Positions 1-5,329 of a stretch of 6,672 nucleotides of DNA are shown piece after piece. This DNA is from an uncultured Ignavibacteriales bacterium (GTDB lineage Bacteria; Bacteroidota; Ignavibacteria; Ignavibacteriales; Ignavibacteriaceae). Each line of letters opens with the position of its first letter. Within the stretch, counting starts at the first letter, position 1. The stretch is from assembly GCA_903915485.1 (NCBI GenBank), contig CAIWTC010000755.1, positions 1-6,672 of the forward strand, given 5' to 3'. A program made the translations under genes and the position numbers. Below the pieces are notes generated by a model that worked only from the letters and a program-made list of their open reading frames with translations, was not told where the DNA came from and did no database searches.

Positions 1-137
1 GAATTTGTTGAGGATACCTCACTAATATATTTATCAGTTAGTAAAGCATAAAACACAAAGAGAATTATTGCAACTGCAATTGTCCCTACCCAAGGGAATA
101 AAAAAAGAGCCACTGAATTATTAGTTTTCTGTGACAT
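1..137 (-). CDS. Partial membrane protein of unknown function, N-terminal 45 residues
   Basis: An open frame on the minus strand starts at an ATG at 137-135 and runs off the left edge with no stop. The visible protein begins MSQKTNNS. A long hydrophobic stretch follows, about residues 9-33, rich in Leu, Phe, Ile, Val and Ala, and then a polar segment starting TDKYISE. This looks like an N-terminal transmembrane anchor or uncleaved signal anchor. The start is well supported because AAAGGAG lies 6 nt upstream of the ATG. The gene overlaps the end of the upstream membrane-protein gene (121-762) by 17 bp, so the two are probably co-transcribed and translationally coupled. Too little is visible to assign a family. 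A link in function with the neighbour is inferred only from the overlap. Confidence 0.75.
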   Translation of the reverse strand, partial: MSQKTNNSVALFLFPWVGTIAVAIILFVFYALLTDKYISEVSSTN

Positions 138-762
138 ATTTCACTCCTTTTTCTGTTAATGTTCCTTTTTCTTGAATTTTTCCTTTTCCGCCGTCAAAGT
201 TTTTGAATTCAGGATTAACACCGCCGCCAATTTTACTCTGGAAAATAACAGTTACTGAATCCGGTGAAATATTAGAAATGTAAAGATATTCTCCATCATC
301 GGGGCTTGAATACGCCGTGAGGAATTTTTCTCCTCCGGGATTGAATTTCCTAAAAACATCTCCTATGCACATTTTTGAATTTCCTTCCTGACCCAGATAT
401 TCTCTATAGGTTTTAAAAAGGCAACTGTTTATTTTTTCAGCGGCAATTCCTCTATCGATATTAGTGCGTATTTCATTAAGGGAAACTCTTTGGTACTGAG
501 TGGTTTTGCTAATTATTTGTATTGAGTATGCAGATGCTGTCAAAAAAACAGCGAATAGAAGAATGGGAATAATTCTTGTACGCAGTGAAAATTCCTTTTT
601 CCAGAAAATCAAACTAAAGTATACAACAGAATAGAGCGCAGCAGCACTTAAGGCAGCGATTGCAGGTTTCCAAATAAAAGTTCTATCCCAAAAGACCTGA
701 TACGATAACGAAACTATTATGACTCCACAAAGAGTCAATACGACTGGAAGTTTAGTTTTCAA
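121..762 (-). CDS. Three-helix membrane protein with extracytoplasmic C-terminal domain, unknown function
   Basis: This 213-residue protein is not recognised. Three hydrophobic segments are visible at about residues 5-22, 33-55 and 63-84. Basic residues lie before the first (MKTK) and between the second and third (KKEFSLRTR). With the N-terminus inside, the soluble region at about 85-213 would lie outside the cytoplasmic membrane. That region holds two cysteines, C114 and C132, which could form a disulfide, and a Gly-rich stretch near 179-195 (GGGVNP, then FDGGKGK). The start is supported by AAGGAC at 771-776, 8 nt upstream of the ATG. Its stop lies inside the next gene, which starts at 137, a 17-bp overlap typical of an operon. 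No catalytic motif is evident. A structural or sensing role in the envelope is possible but not shown. Confidence 0.8.
   Translation of the reverse strand: MKTKLPVVLTLCGVIIVSLSYQVFWDRTFIWKPAIAALSAAALYSVVYFSLIFWKKEFSLRTRIIPILLFAVFLTASAYSIQIISKTTQYQRVSLNEIRTNIDRGIAAEKINSCLFKTYREYLGQEGNSKMCIGDVFRKFNPGGEKFLTAYSSPDDGEYLYISNISPDSVTVIFQSKIGGGVNPEFKNFDGGKGKIQEKGTLTEKGVKYVTEN
144..150 (-). promoter_or_regulatory. Shine-Dalgarno site for the clipped gene at the left edge
   Basis: The minus strand reads AAAGGAG here, 6 nt before the ATG at 137. It sits inside the coding sequence of the preceding gene. This is the strongest ribosome binding site in the window, and it is the main reason to accept the short clipped frame 1-137 as a real gene. 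Confidence 0.75.
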
Positions 763-807
763 TGTAATTTGTCCTTATAAATTATTCAAAAAAATACCTT
801 ATTTAAT

Positions 808-836
808 AAAATACCATAGCATATACCAAAAGTAAA
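808..836 (-). promoter_or_regulatory. Possible sigma-70-like promoter for the membrane-protein pair
   Basis: On the minus strand, TTTACT (836-831) and TATTTT (813-808) are separated by 17 nt, and a TG lies one base before the -10 as in extended -10 promoters. Each hexamer matches the consensus at four of six positions. It lies about 45 nt upstream of the ATG at 762, a sensible leader length with the ribosome site between. The region is very AT-rich, so a chance match is quite possible. The Bacteroidota-type TAnnTTTG element is not seen at a suitable place. Confidence 0.3.
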
Positions 837-947
837 AGTATCAACAGAATAAAAAATTTATGGTTCTAGAATTTAGAAAATTTTAATAAATTTGCAAAAA
901 ATAATTAACTACTTAAATATTATAACCGGTAACTAATTCCTCAGAAA

Positions 948-1784
948 TTAGTAAATTTCTTTCATTCCATGTTTTCCGCAGGCATACATCATAAGTATAG
1001 ATGCCAAATCAATCAAGGCTTTCTTTTCGTCTTTTTCATAGATGTGTAAATCGTAGGTTTCGGCGACAAATTTCATGTTATCCAAAACTTTTGAAAGCTC
1101 ATAGTAACTGGGTTCGCCATGCCAGTTGGCAACCTGCTTCACAATTAATGTTTCGTATCTTCTGAGAAATTCATTCAGGGACATGGTGTGGCGTGCATTC
1201 GGTCGGACGGGGCGGCAGATTGTTATTAGGTCGTTGAAGTATTTATCCCAATGCTGTGCTAAATCAGCGTTGCGTTCCTGCATGACTGTTTTTGCCCGCT
1301 CTAAAGTGAGGTTTGCTTTGGATACAGTTTTGAAATTGGGAATAAGCGCGTATGCATCATAACTTTCGAACTCTTCTGTTTCGTCGAAATAATGCCAGCG
1401 TTTAAGAAGTTGTTTAGCACTGTAGGTCATTATTACTTTTTCCTTTGCGCTGTCAACAACGATGAATTTCTTTTTATCGTAATTGAGGGCGGTTACCCAA
1501 TGACCCCAACTATCGACGGAGAGAATGCAGGGAGTTCCTTTTTCTAAGAAAGAAATTAATTTTTTTATCGCTGCTTCAGGAGTGGAGTCCTTAAAATATT
1601 TCATTGTACAGTCGAATGAACGGGCAGCCTTTGCAAGGCCGATTTCATCTGTGCCGTACCACCAACTGCTGCCTGAGCGGCGGGCAATAATTTTCTCATC
1701 GCGGAATTGTCCAAGCATTACCAATGCATATTTTAAAGCAAAGGGACCGCATTGATATTTATTCGGCTGTGGATAAAAACTCAT
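948..1784 (-). CDS. C39-like (papain-fold) cysteine peptidase with C-terminal helical extension
   Basis: This 278-residue protein is likely a cytoplasmic cysteine peptidase or related amide hydrolase. The N-terminal region (about 1-150) has the C39-like layout: Gln11-Cys12 followed by GP in the first helix, a GTDEIGLAKAAR segment at 45-55, His95 in GHW, and Asp111 after a run of hydrophobic residues. Gln11, Cys12, His95 and Asp111 would form the oxyanion and catalytic set. No signal peptide or transmembrane segment is seen. There is also no ABC-transporter ATPase or GG-leader peptide nearby, so this is not a bacteriocin exporter. Residues about 155-278 look mainly helical and match nothing I recognise. 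The gene diverges from the ATP-grasp ligase at 1851 across 66 bp, which suggests shared control and a common substrate class (inference). A purine-rich AAGAAGAG lies upstream of the ATG but is far for a good ribosome site. Confidence 0.82.
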   Translation of the reverse strand: MSFYPQPNKYQCGPFALKYALVMLGQFRDEKIIARRSGSSWWYGTDEIGLAKAARSFDCTMKYFKDSTPEAAIKKLISFLEKGTPCILSVDSWGHWVTALNYDKKKFIVVDSAKEKVIMTYSAKQLLKRWHYFDETEEFESYDAYALIPNFKTVSKANLTLERAKTVMQERNADLAQHWDKYFNDLITICRPVRPNARHTMSLNEFLRRYETLIVKQVANWHGEPSYYELSKVLDNMKFVAETYDLHIYEKDEKKALIDLASILMMYACGKHGMKEIY

Positions 1785-1850
1785 TTATATAATTTCTCTT
1801 CTTAATATTTTTTGTAACTTGCAATATCGTTCATAGATAATAGTAAAGCA
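1785..1850. promoter_or_regulatory. Shared intergenic control region between divergent peptidase and ligase genes
   Basis: This 66-bp AT-rich gap holds both start sites and therefore must carry or abut the promoters of both genes. I find no strong promoter on either strand and no clear inverted repeat that would mark an operator. The ligase gene has no convincing Shine-Dalgarno before its ATG, which is common in Bacteroidota-type genomes. Joint regulation is inferred only from the arrangement. Confidence 0.4.
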
Positions 1851-2897
1851 ATGAAAAAGAAAAAAGTCTTATTTGTTTATAATGAAACAAATCCGGAACT
1901 GTATATTACCAAATCTGATGCAACTAAATCAAATTTAAATTTCACTCCGTATTTTGAAATAGAGAACACAACTCCAATGGAGGAGTTTGATGTGATGATA
2001 GACCTTATCCGTGAAGGCGGGTATGATGTGATTTCATTGAATCTTGACGATGATTTTCAACTGCTACTTGATACTATCAAGACCGAGGAACCGGATGTTA
2101 TTTTTAACTGTGTTGAAATATTTTACGGTAAAGCCCCGTTGGAAACTAATATTGCGGGACTATTCGAACTATTGGAAATCCCCTATACAGGCGCACCTGC
2201 GCTGACACTTGCCAATTGCCAGAATAAAGCTTTGACAAAGAAGATTCTTAGTCAGAACGGAATACCTACTCCGAAGTTTCAAATTATTGATTCATTAGAA
2301 ACACCAATCACTATTGATTGTTTTCCGTTGATTGTGAAACCTATATCAGAGGATGCAAGCGTGGGAATAGAAAATGAATCTGTAGTTAGGACACATGAAA
2401 AACTCGTGGAAAGGCTTAAACATGTCTTTGATGAATTTAAGCAGCCCGCGCTAGTTGAACAGTTTATCAACGGAAGAGAACTGAATGTTTCGGTGCTTGG
2501 CGTTGACCCTCCGATAGCTTTACCTATAAGCGAAATTGATTTTTCCGAGATGCCTGAACATTTGGAGCGGATAGTTTCATATCAGGCAAAGTGGGATTCA
2601 CTTCACGAAGCATATCACAAGACTATTCCTATTTGTCCCGCTGAACTGAGTGATGAGATTACAAAGAAAGCGCAGGAAATTGCGTTGAGGGTATTTTCAA
2701 TTATGGAATTAAGAGATTATTGCCGTGTGGATATGCGCCTTTCAGAGAACAACGAACTTTTTGTCCTAGAGGCAAATCCAAATCCCGAACTTAGTGATGG
2801 TGTAGGATTTATGCGCTCTGCTGATGCTGTTGGTTATAGTTATGGCGATATTCTGAATATGATAGTTGGTATGGCTTTGAAGAGAAAGAAGAATTAG
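1851..2897 (+). CDS. D-Ala-D-Ala ligase-like ATP-grasp enzyme, substrate probably not D-Ala-D-Ala
   Basis: This 348-residue ATP-grasp protein should join a carboxylate to an amine through an acyl-phosphate, using ATP and Mg. The Ddl-type order is clear: an N-terminal domain ending in FNCVE (85-89) and IPYTGAP (110-116); a nucleotide-binding Lys126 in NKALTK; Lys163 in VKP with a glycine-loop-like SEDASVG (166-172); VEQFINGRE (202-210); Arg292 and Asp294; and Glu307 and Asn309 for metal. Compared by eye with E. coli DdlB, ATP/Mg residues are kept. However, no equivalent of the N-terminal Glu15 is evident, Ser150 becomes Ala169, Tyr216 becomes Trp248 (in QAKW), and Ser281 becomes Val318. The end motif NPNPELSDGVGF fits a widespread Ddl-like clade that automated annotation often names Ddl. 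It is divergent to the C39-like peptidase and is followed by a hairpin terminator. It is likely cytoplasmic, and its product is unknown. Confidence 0.88.
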   Translation: MKKKKVLFVYNETNPELYITKSDATKSNLNFTPYFEIENTTPMEEFDVMIDLIREGGYDVISLNLDDDFQLLLDTIKTEEPDVIFNCVEIFYGKAPLETNIAGLFELLEIPYTGAPALTLANCQNKALTKKILSQNGIPTPKFQIIDSLETPITIDCFPLIVKPISEDASVGIENESVVRTHEKLVERLKHVFDEFKQPALVEQFINGRELNVSVLGVDPPIALPISEIDFSEMPEHLERIVSYQAKWDSLHEAYHKTIPICPAELSDEITKKAQEIALRVFSIMELRDYCRVDMRLSENNELFVLEANPNPELSDGVGFMRSADAVGYSYGDILNMIVGMALKRKKN

Positions 2898-2929
2898 CGG
2901 TAAACAATAAAAATTAGAAAATTTATCAA

Positions 2930-2963
2930 TAGGGCGAAAAAGATTTTCGCCCTACTTTATTTT
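2930..2963 (+). terminator. Rho-independent terminator, possibly bidirectional
   Basis: A perfect 11-bp inverted repeat (2930-2940 pairing with 2944-2954, arm TAGGGCGAAAA) with a 3-nt loop is followed on the plus strand by TTTATTTT (2956-2963). It begins 33 nt past the stop of the ATP-grasp gene. On the minus strand the same hairpin lies 34 nt past the stop of the convergent secreted-protein gene. It is followed there by a looser T-rich tract, so it may serve both genes, more weakly on the minus side. Confidence 0.88.
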
Positions 2964-2987
2964 AAAGGTTACTTTGTGTTGAATTTT

Positions 2988-3734
2988 TTAGAAGCAGCAC
3001 TTTTTAGTGTCTTTTTCTTTTGAATCTTCTATTAAATAAATAGCACCGTTGATGGGGTTTATTATAAGGGTTGCCACGCCTTCTTTTGAATTTGCATCAA
3101 CTTTTTCGTAAATGGTTACGGTTGCCTTGAAGAAGTTGTCATAGAATGCCTGTGCATCATTAGGAGGGACAGTTATGCTTGACTCTTTATCACGAATCTT
3201 AATAAGAAATGATGAGGTCTTGGAATCATATTTTGAAATGTTTGCAATTTTTGTGTCATTTACTTTTGCGATATTTTCGGGGTTCTGTTCACTGGCAGCA
3301 TTTATAATAATTTTCTCTATCTGCATAATTCTTTTTTCATACTCATCCGGGCTTTCAGTTTCGCTTTTTGCTCTAAGCAATATGGGGTTGACTTGCGCTA
3401 CTGACCCTTGTTTAGCAATGTTGCTGATTCGTACATTACAGTTGATGGATTGGCCTGTATAAATAAAGTCAACAATTGTTGTCCGCTCTGGAATTATTTT
3501 AAGAGGCTGCGAAAAGGTTGGGAATTCAGGCTTTGCAGTAGTGATTTTATAATCTCCTGGTGGGAGGGTCAGACTTGTTAGAATGCCTTTTATGGTTTGT
3601 GATTCTCCCGCGGAGTTCGTAAGGATGACAGATTCTCCTTCGGGTCTGACGCTTATCTCAAAGTTTCCCGTGCTTAAGTTTTGGGAATAGCTTATTGATA
3701 TCGATAAGATAATTGCAATAATTAGTAAACGCAT
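2988..3734 (-). CDS. Secreted PEGA-like domain protein with C-terminal Cys-Cys-Phe
   Basis: This 248-residue protein is probably exported. It starts with a short basic and hydrophobic signal peptide (about 1-17) and a likely signal peptidase I cut after S-Y-S, before Gln18, a common pattern in Bacteroidota-type exported proteins. Residues about 22-92 resemble a PEGA-type beta domain: FEISVRPEG, a middle TLPPGDYKI turn at 56-64, then a final strand ending VDF. Residues 117-145 carry a SPDEYEKRI helix. The rest, to about 235, mixes strands and helices and is not recognised. No lipobox is present, so it is not a lipoprotein. The last residues are KKCCF, an unusual cysteine pair at the extreme C-terminus. 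The gene lies 152 bp beyond the DedA gene on the same strand and may have its own promoter, but none stands out. The Shine-Dalgarno is weak. An envelope role is inferred. Confidence 0.8.
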   Translation of the reverse strand: MRLLIIAIILSISISYSQNLSTGNFEISVRPEGESVILTNSAGESQTIKGILTSLTLPPGDYKITTAKPEFPTFSQPLKIIPERTTIVDFIYTGQSINCNVRISNIAKQGSVAQVNPILLRAKSETESPDEYEKRIMQIEKIIINAASEQNPENIAKVNDTKIANISKYDSKTSSFLIKIRDKESSITVPPNDAQAFYDNFFKATVTIYEKVDANSKEGVATLIINPINGAIYLIEDSKEKDTKKCCF

Positions 3735-3886
3735 ATGTGGCCTGTTATTTTATTAGTGATTACTTATTTATGAACAACTAAATGATAGAAATAGTCCCAT
3801 TAAATCCCTAAACCATACTTGTAAGTAAATTCAGCCATTAAGAAAAGAATCCGAACTTATAAAAATATAGTTATTGAAGGTAAAAC

Positions 3887-4525
3887 TTATTTTTTCTTCA
3901 TTTTATGCCGGATGACTTCAACAACCATCGGCATGATGGACATCAGTATTATAACGATAACAACAATTGAAAAGTTTTTCTTTATTATGGGGATGTTTCC
4001 GAAGAAGTAGCCCAAATAAATAAAAGAGCCAACCCATGCAATGCCGCCAATAATACTGAAGGTTATGAATCTTGGATATTTCATTGCGCCGACACCTGCA
4101 ACAAATGGGGCAAAGGTTCTTACAATAGGTACAAAGCGGGCCATAATGGTGGTTTTGCCGCCGTGCTTTTTATAGAATTCCTGAGTTTTATCTAAATACT
4201 TCTTCTTAAGTATTTTACTGTCGCGTTCATAAACTTTGGGTCCAAGAAATCTTCCTATCCAAAAGTTTGTGGAGTCGCCGGTGAGTGCTGCTATAATAAG
4301 TAAAAGAACAATAAAATGTACATTCAATGAACCGATTGCAGCAATAGCGCCGACGGCAAATAAGAGTGAGTCGCCGGGAAGAAAAGGGGTTATCACAAGT
4401 CCGGTTTCGGCAAAGATAACACAGAACAAAAACAAATAAGTTTGCGTTCCATAATTTTGGACTATTTGAGTCAATATAATATCTGGGTGTTTAACAAATT
4501 CTAAAAGGAAGGTTATAATTTCCAT
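3887..4525 (-). CDS. DedA family (VTT domain) integral membrane protein
   Basis: This 212-residue inner-membrane protein has the usual DedA length. It shows the family's sequence marks: Glu40 in FAETG, PGDSLLF with Asp52 at 50-56, and the ARFVPIVRTFAPFVAG block at 129-144 containing Arg130 and Arg136. These correspond by position to the Glu, Asp and two Arg residues reported as essential in E. coli YqjA/YghB. Hydrophobic segments lie near 28-46, 52-82, 135-147, 153-176 and 184-204, followed by a basic tail. DedA proteins are linked to membrane homeostasis, and some members translocate undecaprenyl phosphate or phospholipids. Which lipid this one handles cannot be told. A TTTGGAG ribosome site ends 4 nt upstream of the ATG. 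It follows the alpha/beta hydrolase after 21 bp and is probably the last gene of that operon. No hairpin terminator is seen downstream. Confidence 0.93.
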   Translation of the reverse strand: MEIITFLLEFVKHPDIILTQIVQNYGTQTYLFLFCVIFAETGLVITPFLPGDSLLFAVGAIAAIGSLNVHFIVLLLIIAALTGDSTNFWIGRFLGPKVYERDSKILKKKYLDKTQEFYKKHGGKTTIMARFVPIVRTFAPFVAGVGAMKYPRFITFSIIGGIAWVGSFIYLGYFFGNIPIIKKNFSIVVIVIILMSIMPMVVEVIRHKMKKK

Positions 4526-4546
4526 GTATCTCCAAAGTTAAAAAGT

Positions 4547-5329
4547 TTAAGCATTTAAAAAATCTATAATTAAGTTGTTGGTGTAATCAGGATTCTCCAG
4601 CGGGGCAAGGTGCCCGGCGTTCGGAATAGTGTGGTATTCACTTCCTTTGATTTGTGCGGCCATATTCTTCATAAACTCTGGCGGGGTGAAACCATCATGC
4701 TCCCCGCAAATTACAAGTGTCGGGATATCAATTTTACTAATCAGATGAGAATAGTCCGCTCTGCCCATCATTGCAAGTTGACATGCTTTGAGTGATCTTT
4801 CGTTAACGCTGCTGTATCTTTCAAGTAATGAGTTATAGTAATCGGAGTTGTTAACTCTAAAATCTTCTGAAGTACATAACGGAAGAAAATTCTGAACAAA
4901 TCTTACACCGCCATAAGCGTTGATGTTTTTGATATTCATCGCGCGCTTTGATTTGGCGGCATTGTCATCTGCATCTGCGCGGGTATCGCAGAGAATCAGT
5001 TTTGAAAATCTTGAGGGTTCTTTTTCAAACGCTGCCAGGGAAATGTAACCTCCCATTGAAAGGCCGCATACTGCAGTTGACTTTATGGAGAGAGAGTCCA
5101 ATATATTCAGCAGGTCATCTGCAAACATATGCATGGGAAACTGACCGTCGCCGATTGGCGAGCCTCCAAGGCCGCGGATATCATAAGTGATAACAAAGTG
5201 GCTATCCTTCAGCGCTGCAACTTGAGCGCTCCACATCGAGTTATCAAACGGAAAACCATGCACAAAGATTATAGGCGGATTTGTACGGTTACCGTAGCAG
5301 AATATTTTTAAAAGGCTGTCATTTTGCAT
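4547..5329 (-). CDS. Alpha/beta hydrolase fold protein
   Basis: This 260-residue protein is a complete alpha/beta hydrolase. HGFPFDNSMW (24-33) forms the oxyanion region, and GLSMG (89-93) is the nucleophile elbow with Ser91. The acid is likely Asp212 in CGEHDGFTP, and His240 lies in AGHLAPLENP. The overall pattern is like enol-lactonase/esterase-type members, but no pathway genes for aromatic degradation are nearby, so the substrate stays open. No signal peptide is seen, which points to a cytoplasmic enzyme. The start overlaps the end of the upstream secreted-protein gene by 11 bp, with a GGAG ribosome site at 5339-5342 inside that gene. Translation is therefore probably coupled. The DedA gene follows after 21 bp. 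Confidence 0.92.
   Translation of the reverse strand: MQNDSLLKIFCYGNRTNPPIIFVHGFPFDNSMWSAQVAALKDSHFVITYDIRGLGGSPIGDGQFPMHMFADDLLNILDSLSIKSTAVCGLSMGGYISLAAFEKEPSRFSKLILCDTRADADDNAAKSKRAMNIKNINAYGGVRFVQNFLPLCTSEDFRVNNSDYYNSLLERYSSVNERSLKACQLAMMGRADYSHLISKIDIPTLVICGEHDGFTPPEFMKNMAAQIKGSEYHTIPNAGHLAPLENPDYTNNLIIDFLNA

Noticed and set aside
763..947. AT-rich gap searched for a terminator or small RNA after the peptidase gene
   Set aside because: Only loose AT-only inverted repeats and an isolated ACCGGT palindrome are present. None forms a stable hairpin with a T run.
1126..1755. Plus-strand open frames of 76-78 codons opposite the C39-like peptidase gene
   Set aside because: They lie antisense to a gene with clear catalytic motifs, show no domain or ribosome site, and read as shadow frames.
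948..1784. Reading the C39-like protein as a bacteriocin maturation/export component
   Set aside because: No ABC transporter domain, partner ATPase, GG-leader peptide or immunity gene is present. The protein ends after a soluble helical region.
1812..1841. Promoter-like TTGTAA and GATAAT with an 18-nt spacer before the ATP-grasp gene
   Set aside because: The -10 would end only 9 nt before the ATG, giving a nearly leaderless message. In such an AT-rich gap the match is not convincing.
3175..3462. Hydrophobic 95-codon plus-strand frame opposite the PEGA-like gene
   Set aside because: The hydrophobic look comes from the complement of polar, charged codons in the real gene. There is no separate promoter or ribosome site.
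3816..3827. Inverted repeat TACTT-GT-AAGTA downstream of the DedA gene
   Set aside because: The arms are 5 bp, AT-rich, with a 2-nt loop and no T run. This is too weak for a terminator and not distinctive enough for an operator.
4948..5311. Overlapping plus-strand frames opposite the alpha/beta hydrolase
   Set aside because: They are fully antisense to a complete hydrolase and have no recognisable protein features.
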